Source: JACCZX01 sp963801035
Lineage (GTDB): Bacteria; Pseudomonadota; Gammaproteobacteria; Burkholderiales; Burkholderiaceae_F
Assembly (NCBI GenBank): GCA_963801035.1
Contig: CAWDDF010000007.1
Span: 62,001-126,000, forward strand
DNA: 64,000 nt
Direction: 5' to 3'
This document shows, one piece after another, positions 16,580 through 25,355 of the stretch. The translations under genes were made by a program, and so were the position numbers. The stretch's first letter is position 1. Every line of letters starts with the position of its first letter. Under the pieces are notes generated by a model that was given only the letters and a program-made list of their open reading frames with translations, did not search any database and was not told where the DNA came from.

Positions 16580-18487
16580 ATGGATATTCTTCCCACGATC
16601 AATTCGCCGGCGGACCTGCGCGCGCTTGAGCGGGCGCAACTGCCGCAGTTGGCCGATGAGCTGCGCGCGTTCGTACTCGAGTCGGTGTCGAAGACCGGCG
16701 GTCATCTGAGCTCCAACCTCGGCACGGTGGAGCTGACGATCGCCCTGCACTATGTGTTCAACACGCCCGAAGATCGCATTGTGTGGGACGTCGGTCACCA
16801 GACGTATCCGCACAAGATCCTGACGGGCCGGCGCGAGCAGATGGAACGGCTGCGGCAGCACGGGGGCGTATCGGGTTTCCCGCGCCGCTCGGAAAGCGAA
16901 TACGACACCTTCGGCACTGCGCATTCATCGACTTCGATTTCGGCAGCGCTTGGAATGGCGGTCGCGGCGCGCAATCAGCAATCGGCGCGTCACTCGATTG
17001 CGGTGATCGGCGACGGTGCAATGAGTGCCGGCATGGCGTTCGAGGCGCTCAATAACGCTGGCGTGACCGACAGCGTTCGGCTGCTCGTGATCCTGAACGA
17101 CAACGATATGTCGATTTCGCCTGCGGTCGGCGCGCTGAATCGCTATCTGGCACGCCTGATGAGCGGCAAGTTCTACGCAACCGCGAAGCAGGCAGGCAAG
17201 CAGGTACTGAAAAGCTTCCCGCCGGTGTTCGAGCTCGCAAAGAAATTCGAGGAGCATGCGAAGGGAATGGTCGTGCCCGGCACGCTGTTCGAGGAGTTCG
17301 GCTTCAACTACATCGGTCCGATCGATGGTCACGACCTCGATTCGCTGCTGCCGACGTTGCAAAACCTGAAGCAGCTCGGCGACCAACTCAGCGGTCCACA
17401 GTTTCTGCACGTCGTCACCAGGAAGGGTCAGGGCTACAAGCTCGCCGAAGCGGATCCGGTGCTTTATCACGGTCCGACGAAGTTCGATCCGAGCATCGGC
17501 TACACGGCGGCTTCCGCGAGCAAGCCCAACTACACAAAGGTATTCGGCGACTGGCTGTGCGACATGGCCGCGCTCGATTCGCGTTTGGTCGGCATCACAC
17601 CGGCGATGCGCGAAGGATCAGGCCTGGTGCGCTTCGAGCAGGAGTATCCGGATCGCTACTTCGACGTCGGCATCGCCGAGCAGCACGCCGTGACATTCGC
17701 CGCCGGTCTTGCGTGCGAGGGTATGAAACCCGTGGTCGCGATCTACTCGACTTTCCTGCAGCGTGCGTACGATCAGTTGATACATGACGTCTGCATTCAG
17801 AACCTGCCGGTGGTTTTCGCACTCGATCGAGGCGGACTGGTGGGATCCGATGGAGCCACTCACCACGGTGCGTTCGATCTCAGCTATTTGCGGTGCCTGC
17901 CCAATACGACGGTGATGGCGGCCTCCGACGAAAACGAATGTCGGCAGATGTTGTACACAGCGTTTAAACACGACGGGCCGGTTGCGGTTCGGTATCCGCG
18001 CGGAGTCGGACCCGGTGTTGCGATCGAACACACAATGAGCGAATTGCCGATCGGCCGCGGCGAACTGCGGCGCAGCTCGAACGCTGCGTCGGGTCGCAGG
18101 ATTGCGATTCTTGCGTTCGGCTCGATGGTGTCGCCTGCGCTCGCGGCGGCCGACCAACTCGACGCGACAGTTGCCAACATGCGCTTTATTAAGCCGCTCG
18201 ATGACGAGCTGGTGGCGAAGCTGGCGCGCACGCACGATGCGCTGGTCACGATTGAAGAGAACGTCATTGCCGGCGGAGCCGGCAGCGCGTGTCTCGAGTC
18301 ACTTGCCGCGCAGCGTATCGAGGTTCCTGTGCTGCAACTGGGACTGCCCGATCGCTTTATCGATCATGGCGATCCGGCCGCACTGCTGAGGGAATGCGGT
18401 CTCGATGCAGCCGGTATCGCCGCGGCGATTCGAGTGCGGTTTCCCGAGCTGACACGAACAGTCCGTGTCGTGCAGTCCGCCGCGTAA
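16580..18487 (+). CDS. dxs: 1-deoxy-D-xylulose-5-phosphate synthase
   Basis: This thiamine-diphosphate enzyme joins pyruvate and glyceraldehyde 3-phosphate to make DXP, the first step of the MEP isoprenoid pathway; DXP also feeds thiamine and pyridoxal synthesis. The 635-residue protein is full length. It shows WDVGHQTYPHKILTGR near the N-terminus, the ThDP motif GDGAMSAGMAFEALNNAG, the transketolase-like central domain with FDVGIAEQHAVTFAAGLA, and DRGGLVGSDGATHHGAFD. The start at 16580 gives the typical ILPTINSPADLRAL beginning. Confidence 0.97.
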   Translation: MDILPTINSPADLRALERAQLPQLADELRAFVLESVSKTGGHLSSNLGTVELTIALHYVFNTPEDRIVWDVGHQTYPHKILTGRREQMERLRQHGGVSGFPRRSESEYDTFGTAHSSTSISAALGMAVAARNQQSARHSIAVIGDGAMSAGMAFEALNNAGVTDSVRLLVILNDNDMSISPAVGALNRYLARLMSGKFYATAKQAGKQVLKSFPPVFELAKKFEEHAKGMVVPGTLFEEFGFNYIGPIDGHDLDSLLPTLQNLKQLGDQLSGPQFLHVVTRKGQGYKLAEADPVLYHGPTKFDPSIGYTAASASKPNYTKVFGDWLCDMAALDSRLVGITPAMREGSGLVRFEQEYPDRYFDVGIAEQHAVTFAAGLACEGMKPVVAIYSTFLQRAYDQLIHDVCIQNLPVVFALDRGGLVGSDGATHHGAFDLSYLRCLPNTTVMAASDENECRQMLYTAFKHDGPVAVRYPRGVGPGVAIEHTMSELPIGRGELRRSSNAASGRRIAILAFGSMVSPALAAADQLDATVANMRFIKPLDDELVAKLARTHDALVTIEENVIAGGAGSACLESLAAQRIEVPVLQLGLPDRFIDHGDPAALLRECGLDAAGIAAAIRVRFPELTRTVRVVQSAA

Positions 18488-18506
18488 AAACTAACTCGGC
18501 CGTCGA

Positions 18507-19241
18507 ATGAAGCCGATTGCGATCGTGCAGCACGAGGCCGACGCGGGCCCGGGGCATTTCGAAGCCCACTTGTTGCACAGAGGATTGCCGTATCGCACTG
18601 TGCGTGTCTACGCCGCCGATCCAATACCGCGCTCCGCCGATGCGTTCTCGGGCATTTGTTCGCTCGGAGGCAGCATGAGTGCTAACGACGAGCTTCCATG
18701 GATCGACGACGAGCTTGCCTTGCTGCGCGACGCCGATCAGCGCGGCGTGCCGATCATCGGTCACTGCCTGGGAGGACAACTGCTCGCCAAAGCATTTGGT
18801 GCTCCGGTGACGCGCAATCCAATGAAGGAAATCGGCTGGAGCTGCGTCGAGGTCGACGATGATGAGCTTGCGCGCGAGTGGATCGGAAGCGAGCCGGCGT
18901 TCGACCTGTTCCAGTGGCACGGCGATACGTTTGCGTTGCCTACGAAAGCACGGCGCTTCTTGAAGACACCGTTATGCGCGAATCAGGCGTTCGTGATTGA
19001 CCATCACGAGCACGCGCATCTTGCGATGCAATTTCACGTCGAGATGACGCCCGCACTCGTCAACGGCTGGGTCGGCGATATCTACGGTCGTCGCGAAATT
19101 GATGAGGCGTTCGACCGCCAGGGCGGCGTCGGAGTGCAGCGCGCAGAGCAGATCGTCTTAGATCTGGAGCAGCGTACGCAGCGCATGAACCGCGTTGCAG
19201 AGCGAGTGTATGACCGCTGGCTACGCGGGCTACGCCAATGA
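18507..19241 (+). CDS. Class I glutamine amidotransferase-like protein
   Basis: This 244-residue stand-alone GATase1 domain resembles the GMP synthase amidotransferase subunit. The nucleophilic Cys lies in IIGHCLGGQLLA and the catalytic His-x-Glu in MQFHVEM. It lacks the synthetase domain, so it may be an amidotransferase-like hydrolase or a gamma-glutamyl-acting enzyme (PuuD/GuaA-like). It begins 20 bp after dxs on the same strand and may be co-transcribed. The partner or substrate is unknown. Confidence 0.87.
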   Translation: MKPIAIVQHEADAGPGHFEAHLLHRGLPYRTVRVYAADPIPRSADAFSGICSLGGSMSANDELPWIDDELALLRDADQRGVPIIGHCLGGQLLAKAFGAPVTRNPMKEIGWSCVEVDDDELAREWIGSEPAFDLFQWHGDTFALPTKARRFLKTPLCANQAFVIDHHEHAHLAMQFHVEMTPALVNGWVGDIYGRREIDEAFDRQGGVGVQRAEQIVLDLEQRTQRMNRVAERVYDRWLRGLRQ

Positions 19242-19248
19242 TGAGCTG

Positions 19249-19632
19249 CTAACGGCGCAGCCGCGCCGGCTTCCACGGGTCTGACAAGCGGCTCGATCCA
19301 TAAAGCTCCTGCACGGTAGCCGCTGGGCGCTGCGGACAGATTCTCTGATGCACGCTTGCCAGCACCATCAATTCGGCCATTGCGTCAGGAGCGAGGTTTA
19401 GCGAGGCATCGCGGCCGCTATAGACCTTTTCGAAATACTGGTTGAGCTCCGGATAACCCCACAGCAGCCGCAGCGTCTGGATCACTGCCGGATGTCGCCG
19501 CTCCAGGACCGACAAGCAGGTGTCGCTCCCAGGTGTGGGGGCGGGTGGGCTAGCGTTCGCAGCATCTCGCCCCACGAGTTTTGGATCGATCGACGCGACG
19601 AAGGCGTTGAAGCGGGAAGACGTTGCTCGCAT
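19249..19632 (-). CDS. Conserved hypothetical protein, 127 residues
   Basis: I do not recognise a named family. The protein has a low-complexity linker (ANASPPAPTPGS) followed by a compact helical region including TLRLLWGYPELNQYFEKV and PDAMAELMVLASVHQRICP. The regular spacing of hydrophobic and charged residues and the segment LLWGYPELN look like real protein; I have a memory of similar small proteins in betaproteobacteria. It converges on the amidotransferase gene. No signal peptide or metal motif is visible. Confidence 0.6.
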   Translation of the reverse strand: MRATSSRFNAFVASIDPKLVGRDAANASPPAPTPGSDTCLSVLERRHPAVIQTLRLLWGYPELNQYFEKVYSGRDASLNLAPDAMAELMVLASVHQRICPQRPAATVQELYGSSRLSDPWKPARLRR

Positions 19633-19722
19633 GGCGCCGGAGGTTAAGGGTAATCCGTCCGGATGACAAAACGCCGCCGACGACCGGTCGGTTTTGTAAC
19701 GAAGTCGGTCAAATCCGAGCGT

Positions 19723-20208
19723 TCAGTCGCGAAAGTTTTCGAAGGTCAGCGGCAATTCGGTTATTTGACCGCGCAGCAGTGCGATGCACTCCTGCAACGA
19801 ATCTTTTTTGGCACCGGCGATGCGCACGGCGTCGCCCTGAATGCTGGCGGTCACTTTGAGCTTGCGTTCCTTTACCAGCGCGACGATTTTCTTCGCAAGT
19901 GTTTGCTCGATGCCGTTTTTGATCTTGATCGGCTGCTTCAGCTTGTCTCCCGAGATCTTTTCTGGCTTTTCATATTCGAAAAGTCTTGCGTCCACTCCTC
20001 GTTTGGCCAATTTGGCGGCGAGCACGTCGCGCACTTGCCCCAGCTTGAATTCATCGTCCGCGTATGCGGTGAGTTCGAAGTCCTTCTGTTCGAAACGCGC
20101 ATCCGAGCCCTTGAAGTCGAATCGATTGCTGATTTCCTTGTTGGCCTGATCGATTGCATTGCGCACCTCGACCATGTTGGGTTTGCAAACGACGTCGAAC
20201 GACGGCAT
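19723..20208 (-). CDS. yajQ: YajQ family cyclic-di-GMP/nucleotide-binding protein
   Basis: This 161-residue cytoplasmic protein is a YajQ homologue. It begins PSFDVVCKPNMVEVRNAIDQ and contains SNRFDFKGSDA, both diagnostic of the family, and ends QITELPLTFENFRD. Some members bind cyclic di-GMP and act with transcription factors; whether this one does is unknown. The gene diverges from murB with about 50 bp between the starts. Confidence 0.93.
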   Translation of the reverse strand: MPSFDVVCKPNMVEVRNAIDQANKEISNRFDFKGSDARFEQKDFELTAYADDEFKLGQVRDVLAAKLAKRGVDARLFEYEKPEKISGDKLKQPIKIKNGIEQTLAKKIVALVKERKLKVTASIQGDAVRIAGAKKDSLQECIALLRGQITELPLTFENFRD

Positions 20209-20259
20209 GGCGGTCTCCGAAAAGTCGGTGCAAGTGTATCGGCCCTCTAAACTCGGCCC

Positions 20260-21288
20260 ATGAAGGTTCTTGCCAAGGGTCTGATCGAGCGCGACGTCTC
20301 ATTGCGTCCGTTCAACACGTTCGGCGTCGATGTGAGCGCCGCGCTGTTTGCGCGGGTACGGTCGGTTGAAGATCTGCAGCGCGTGTTGGCCGACCGCAGC
20401 GTTGCCGACGCTCCGCTGCTCACACTGGGGGGCGGCAGCAACGTGCTTTTCACGGAGGACTTCGATGGCTGCGTACTGAAAGTCGAAATTCCCGGTGTGC
20501 AGCACGAAGACGACGGCTCACGCTGGTTGGTGCAAGTAGGCGGCGGCGAAAACTGGCACGCGATCGTCGAACGTTTGATGGAGCAGAACATGCCGGGCCT
20601 CGAAAACCTGGCGCTGATCCCGGGTTCGGTGGGCGCCGCGCCAATTCAGAATATCGGTGCGTATGGGGTCGAGCTCGCCGAGCGGTTTGAGAAGTTGCAG
20701 GCGTGGGATTTTGCGTCTCAATCGCTGCAGACGCTCACCGCAGATCAATGCGGCTTCGGTTACCGCGACAGCATATTCAAGCGCACGAATGAATCGCGAT
20801 TGGTCGTCAGCGTCACGCTTGCGTTACCGCGGCAATGGAGCCCGGTCACCGGTTACGCCGATGTTGCCAGCGAGTTGCGCGACCGAAACATCACTCAGCC
20901 GCAGCCACGCGACGTCTTTGATGCGATCGTCGCTATTCGGAGGCGAAAGTTGCCGGATCCTGTGGCAGTCGGAAACGCGGGCAGCTTTTTCAAGAATCCA
21001 GTGATATCGCGTCAGCAACGCTCGACGCTGATCGAGCGTCATCCTTCGCTGGTCAGCTATGACATCGGTGGTGGCCGCTACAAACTCGCCGCTGGCTGGC
21101 TGATCGATGCTTGCGGACTAAAAGGGACGGTGCGCGGCCGCGCCGCCGTGTACGAGAGACAAGCGCTGGTACTCGTGAACCTCGGCGGCGCGACTGGCGC
21201 AGACATCCTCGCACTGGCGCGCGAGGTGCAGGACGCCGTACGGGCCAAGTTCGGCATCGAGCTGGAGCCCGAACTCCGCGTCATTTGA
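20260..21288 (+). CDS. murB: UDP-N-acetylenolpyruvoylglucosamine reductase
   Basis: This FAD enzyme reduces UDP-GlcNAc-enolpyruvate to UDP-MurNAc with NADPH in peptidoglycan synthesis. The 342-residue protein is the type I (E. coli-like) form, with the FAD-binding N-terminus RPFNTFGVD and LGGGSNVLFTEDFDG, the LALIPGSVGAAPIQNIGAYG segment, the type I Tyr loop GFGYRDSIFK, the catalytic Ser in GNAGSFFKNP and the C-terminal Glu in ELEPELRVI. It is full length. Confidence 0.95.
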   Translation: MKVLAKGLIERDVSLRPFNTFGVDVSAALFARVRSVEDLQRVLADRSVADAPLLTLGGGSNVLFTEDFDGCVLKVEIPGVQHEDDGSRWLVQVGGGENWHAIVERLMEQNMPGLENLALIPGSVGAAPIQNIGAYGVELAERFEKLQAWDFASQSLQTLTADQCGFGYRDSIFKRTNESRLVVSVTLALPRQWSPVTGYADVASELRDRNITQPQPRDVFDAIVAIRRRKLPDPVAVGNAGSFFKNPVISRQQRSTLIERHPSLVSYDIGGGRYKLAAGWLIDACGLKGTVRGRAAVYERQALVLVNLGGATGADILALAREVQDAVRAKFGIELEPELRVI

Positions 21289-21354
21289 CATGCCGAGCTC
21301 GGTGCGGCGGCGCCGCTAGACTGCCGCCTGGTCACGCTCGCAGAGAGGATCCGC

Positions 21355-21732
21355 ATGAACAAGGAAATCGTTTCGACATCCGATGCACCGTCGGCGATCG
21401 GGCCATATTCACAGGCGGTCAAGACCGGATTGGTCGTGTTCACCTCCGGCCAGATCGGAATCGATCCGGCCTCCGGCGAGCTGCGACAGGATTTCGACGG
21501 ACAGGTCCGGCAGGCGTTTAAAAATCTGGCAGGCGTCGCCAAGGCAAGCGGCGGATCGCTTGCGAACGCGGTGAAGTTCACGCTGTTCCTGACCGACCTC
21601 GGTCAGTTTGCAAAGGCCAACGCAATCATGGGTGAGGTGGTCCCGAAGCCTTATCCGGCGCGTTCGACCGTCGGCGTCGCAAGCTTGCCGCGTGGCGCCC
21701 AATTCGAGGTCGAAGCGATTCTGGTTCTGTAG
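21355..21732 (+). CDS. ridA: RidA family reactive enamine/imine deaminase
   Basis: This 125-residue member of the YjgF/YER057c/UK114 family hydrolyses reactive enamine/imine intermediates from PLP enzymes such as threonine dehydratase. It carries APSAIGPYSQAVK, FTSGQIGIDP and the substrate-binding Arg in PYPARSTVGVASLPRGA, followed by EVEAI. A good ribosome-binding site (AGAGAGGAT) precedes the ATG at 21355. It lies 3 bp upstream of the likely recG start and is probably co-transcribed with it. Confidence 0.94.
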   Translation: MNKEIVSTSDAPSAIGPYSQAVKTGLVVFTSGQIGIDPASGELRQDFDGQVRQAFKNLAGVAKASGGSLANAVKFTLFLTDLGQFAKANAIMGEVVPKPYPARSTVGVASLPRGAQFEVEAILVL

Positions 21733-21735
21733 CCA

Positions 21736-23790
21736 TTGGCCGCGCGCAAAATCCGGAGCGAAGCGAGCGCTGCACCGAGTAACACGATCGCAGCGCGGCT
21801 TGCGCGCGCGGGACTTGTTTCCGACTGGGATTTTGTCTTGCATCTGCCGCTGCGTTATGAGGACGAAACGCGCATCACGCCCATCGCCGAGCTGATTGCC
21901 GGCAATGAGTCGCAAGTAGAGGCCGAAGTGATTTCGGCAGACGTCGTGTATCGCGGCAAGCGGCAGTTACGGGTAACGGTGCGCGACGAGACCGGTCAAC
22001 TGATGCTGCGCTTTCTCAATTTCTACTCGTCGCAAATCAAGCAGATGGCAGTGGGCCGCCGATTTCGCATCTTCGGCCTCGTGCGTGGCGGGTTGGCGGG
22101 CGCTGAAATGATTCATCCGCGCATGCGCGCATGCGACAGCACCGATCCGTTGTCGCGGTCACTGACGCCGGTGTATCCATCGCCCGAAGGCGTGCCCCAA
22201 ACGTGGCTACGCAAGCGAATCGATCGCGCGCTGCGTGACGTTGACATCGATGATGTGCTGCCTGCGAACATGCGCGAGCGTCATCGATTGGATCGGTTAA
22301 AGGATGCGGTCGAGCGGCTGCATCGGCCACCGCCGGATGCAGACTCGCTCGCACTGCAAGGCCGCACCGATCCGGCATGGCGCCGCTTGATGTTCGACGA
22401 ACTACTGGCTCAGCAGCTCGCATTGCGTGCCGCTCGCGAGGCGCGAGCGGACCGGCATGCGCCTGCACTTGCAGCGGCCGGCTCCATCAGCGCAAAGCTA
22501 CGAGCTCAGTTGCCGTTTACTTTGACTGGCGCCCAGCAGCGCGTTTGGGACGAGATCGAACGCGATCTCGCGCGGGCTCAACCGATGCATCGCCTGTTGC
22601 AGGGCGACGTTGGCAGCGGCAAGACAGTCATTGCGGCGCTGGCCGCCGCACGCGCAATCGAATGCGGATATCAGGCCGCCTTGATGGCGCCGACCGAAAT
22701 CTTGGCAGAACAGCATTTCCGCAAAGTCGCCGAATGGCTGGCACCCATCGGCGTACGAATCGAATGGTTGGCTGGACGGCTGACGCCTGCGGCCAAGCGC
22801 GCAGCCCAGGATGCAACTGCATGCGGGCAAGCACAGTTGATCGTCGGCACGCATGCATTGATCCAGGAGGCGGTCGCGTTTGCCCGGCTCGGACTGGCAA
22901 TTGTCGATGAGCAACACCGCTTTGGTGTAGCCCAGCGCGTCGCTCTGCGCGGCGGCGCGGACGGTCATGCGCCGCACTTGCTGATGCTTTCGGCAACGCC
23001 GATTCCGCGAACGTTGGCGATGAGTTATCTGGCTGATCTCGACGTGTCAGTCATCGACGAATTGCCGCCTGGCCGCAGACCTGTTGTGACCAAGCTGATC
23101 TCAACGCGTCGTCGCGAAGAGGTGATGCAACGAATACGTGCCGATGTAGCCGCCGGCCGGCAGGCGTACTGGGTGTGTCCGCTTATCGAATCCAGTGAGG
23201 TGATCGAAGTCGCCGCCGCAACCGAAACGTTCGAGAGCATCACTCAAATGCTGCCTGACCTCAGGATCGGACTGCTGCATGGCCAGCTGCCTTCAACGAT
23301 GAAAGCCGACGTCATGCAGCGTTTTCAGCAACGCGAGCTTGACGTGCTCGTTGCCACGACAGTGATCGAGGTCGGCGTTGACGTACCGAACGCGACGCTG
23401 ATGGTGATCGAGCATGCTGAGCGGTTCGGTTTGGCGCAGCTGCATCAGCTGCGTGGCCGCGTCGGGCGTGGCGGTGATCAGAGTTTCTGCATCCTGATGT
23501 TCGAAGAGCCTTTATCCGAACCGGCGCGCGAGCGATTGAAGGTGATCTACGAAACCAGCGACGGCTTCGAAATCGCCCGCCAGGATCTGACAATGCGTGG
23601 GCCCGGCGAGTTTCTGGGAGCGCGCCAGTCCGGAATGCCGTTGTTACGCTTTGCCGATCTGCAGCGCGACGCACAGCTGGTCGAACAGGCGCGCGATGCG
23701 GCAACCGAGCTGCTCGTGGAGAATCCAGATATCGCACGTCAACATGTGCAGCGCTGGTACGCAGCGTCCAACGAATTTTTGACTGCATAA
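21736..23790 (+). CDS. recG: ATP-dependent DNA helicase RecG
   Basis: This double-stranded-DNA translocase remodels stalled replication forks and Holliday junctions. The 684-residue frame has the wedge/OB domain at the N-terminus (VSDWDFVLHLPLRYEDETRI), Walker A GDVGSGKTVIA, DEQHRFGV (motif II), LMLSATPIPRTLAM (motif III), VATTVIEVGVDVPNAT and LHQLRGRVGRG (motif VI). The start used is a TTG at 21736 just after ridA; no strong ribosome-binding site helps, and another weak start nearby is possible. The gene is followed by oxyR after 6 bp, an arrangement common in betaproteobacteria. Confidence 0.95.
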   Translation: MAARKIRSEASAAPSNTIAARLARAGLVSDWDFVLHLPLRYEDETRITPIAELIAGNESQVEAEVISADVVYRGKRQLRVTVRDETGQLMLRFLNFYSSQIKQMAVGRRFRIFGLVRGGLAGAEMIHPRMRACDSTDPLSRSLTPVYPSPEGVPQTWLRKRIDRALRDVDIDDVLPANMRERHRLDRLKDAVERLHRPPPDADSLALQGRTDPAWRRLMFDELLAQQLALRAAREARADRHAPALAAAGSISAKLRAQLPFTLTGAQQRVWDEIERDLARAQPMHRLLQGDVGSGKTVIAALAAARAIECGYQAALMAPTEILAEQHFRKVAEWLAPIGVRIEWLAGRLTPAAKRAAQDATACGQAQLIVGTHALIQEAVAFARLGLAIVDEQHRFGVAQRVALRGGADGHAPHLLMLSATPIPRTLAMSYLADLDVSVIDELPPGRRPVVTKLISTRRREEVMQRIRADVAAGRQAYWVCPLIESSEVIEVAAATETFESITQMLPDLRIGLLHGQLPSTMKADVMQRFQQRELDVLVATTVIEVGVDVPNATLMVIEHAERFGLAQLHQLRGRVGRGGDQSFCILMFEEPLSEPARERLKVIYETSDGFEIARQDLTMRGPGEFLGARQSGMPLLRFADLQRDAQLVEQARDAATELLVENPDIARQHVQRWYAASNEFLTA

Positions 23791-23796
23791 CTTTCT

Positions 23797-24744
23797 ATGA
23801 CATTGACAGAGCTCCGCTACGTGGTCGCGGTCGCTCGCGAACGCCACTTTGGCCGCGCGGCGGATGCCTGCTTCGTCAGCCAGCCGACTCTGTCGGTTGC
23901 GATCAAAAAACTGGAGGACGAATTAGGGACGCAGATCTTCGAGCGCCGCACGAACGATGTGACGATGACGCCGGCCGGTGAGCGCATCGTCGGCCAGGCA
24001 CAGCGCACGTTGGACGAAGCGGGTCGCATCAAGGAGATCGCGCGGCAAGGCAAGGACCCGTTGTCGGGTCCGCTTCGGCTCGGGGTGATTTATACGATCG
24101 GCCCGTATCTGTTGCCGGCGCTTGTCCGGCAGTTGCTGAAAGACGCGCCGCAAATGCCCTTGCTGCTGACCGAGAACTTCACGGTCAAACTGGTCGACCT
24201 GCTGAAGAACGGAGAGATCGATGTGGCGATCATGGCGCTGCCGCTGCCCGAAGCGGGGCTCGTGCTGCAGCCGGTTTACGACGAGCCGTTCGTCGTCGCG
24301 GTTCCGCGCCTGCACCCCTGGTCAAAGCGAAAAGCTATTCCGAGCGAAGATCTGAAGAAGGAAACGATGTTGCTGCTTGGGACCGGTCATTGCTTCCGTG
24401 ATCAGGTACTTGAAGTGTGCCCCGAGTTATCGCGGTTCTCGTCGTCGGCCGAAGGGATTCAGAAGACCTTCGAAGGATCGTCGCTGGAGACGATCCGGCA
24501 TATGGTGGGCTCCGGCCTCGGAGTAACCGTCTTGCCGATGACTTCGATTCCGGAAAAACCACCGCGCGATTCGCTGCTGGCGTATGTTCCGTTTAAACCG
24601 CCTGGCCCGGATCGTCGCGTGGTGCTGGCATGGCGGAAGTCATTTACGCGCGCACCTGCAATCGAAGCACTGAGGCAAGCGGTGTTGAAATGCACGCTAA
24701 ACGGTGTAACTCATCTTCCGGATGCGCGCACGGAGACTTGGTAA
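23797..24744 (+). CDS. oxyR: Peroxide-sensing LysR-family regulator OxyR
   Basis: This LysR-type activator of oxidative-stress genes has 315 residues. The N-terminal helix-turn-helix is typical (MTLTELRYVVAVARERHFGRAADACFVSQ... SVAIKKLEDELG). The regulatory domain contains both redox cysteines in GHCFRDQVLEVC, at the spacing of OxyR Cys199/Cys208, which distinguishes it from other LysR proteins. Its neighbours fit: recG upstream, and dps, a classic OxyR target, 101 bp downstream. I looked in the oxyR-dps gap for a clear OxyR tetranucleotide array and could not identify one with confidence. Confidence 0.95.
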   Translation: MTLTELRYVVAVARERHFGRAADACFVSQPTLSVAIKKLEDELGTQIFERRTNDVTMTPAGERIVGQAQRTLDEAGRIKEIARQGKDPLSGPLRLGVIYTIGPYLLPALVRQLLKDAPQMPLLLTENFTVKLVDLLKNGEIDVAIMALPLPEAGLVLQPVYDEPFVVAVPRLHPWSKRKAIPSEDLKKETMLLLGTGHCFRDQVLEVCPELSRFSSSAEGIQKTFEGSSLETIRHMVGSGLGVTVLPMTSIPEKPPRDSLLAYVPFKPPGPDRRVVLAWRKSFTRAPAIEALRQAVLKCTLNGVTHLPDARTETW

Positions 24745-24845
24745 ATGAAGGTGCCTATCAGAGCTTTTGGATTTTACGATTGGCAAACAAGATAGCCGCG
24801 TTATTAACATGCCTGCTTGAGCAGGAAAACAGCAGGGAGGACCAG

Positions 24846-25355
24846 ATGGCCCGCAAGAACAAGACTGACATGCGCTCCAATGGAGCACCGTTCATCGACA
24901 TAGGCATTCCGGACAAAGACCGCGAGAAAATCGCGTTGGGACTCTCTCGCGTGCTTGCCGATACCTACGGCCTGTATCTGAAGACGCACAGTTTTCACTG
25001 GAACGTCGAAGGCCCGATGTTCAACACCCTGCACTTGATGTTCATGGAGCAGTACACGGAGCTCTGGAATGCGCTCGACGACATCGCAGAGCGAATCCGG
25101 TCGCTGGGTTATCCGGCGCCTGGTACTAACACCCAGTTCGCCAAACTCACATCGATCGATGAAACCGACGGCGTGCCGGAAGCGATGGAAATGGTGCGCT
25201 TGTTAACGAAGGGGCACGAGGCAGTGGCGCGCACCGCGCGCGACGTCTTGCCTGCCGCGGATAAAGGCGGTGATGAATCAACGACCGACTTGCTGACGCA
25301 GCGGCTGCAGATCCATGAGAAAACTGCTTGGATGTTGCGCAGCATGCTCAAGTAG
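24846..25355 (+). CDS. dps: Dps ferritin-like DNA-protection protein
   Basis: This miniferritin oxidises Fe2+ with H2O2 and protects DNA. The 169-residue protein starts at the ATG at 24846, preceded by a strong ribosome-binding site (AGGGAGGA). The ferroxidase-site motif is THSFHWNVEGPMFNTLHLMF, followed by EQYTELWNALDDIAERIR. It lies directly downstream of oxyR and is probably OxyR-controlled. Its 3' end overlaps the convergent glcF gene by 8 bp. The N-terminal tail is short (MARKNKTDMRSNG) and moderately basic. Confidence 0.95.
   Translation: MARKNKTDMRSNGAPFIDIGIPDKDREKIALGLSRVLADTYGLYLKTHSFHWNVEGPMFNTLHLMFMEQYTELWNALDDIAERIRSLGYPAPGTNTQFAKLTSIDETDGVPEAMEMVRLLTKGHEAVARTARDVLPAADKGGDESTTDLLTQRLQIHEKTAWMLRSMLK

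Noticed and set aside
24745..24845. OxyR operator upstream of dps
   Set aside because: I looked for the ATAG-type tetranucleotide array and found only partial matches, not enough to claim a site.
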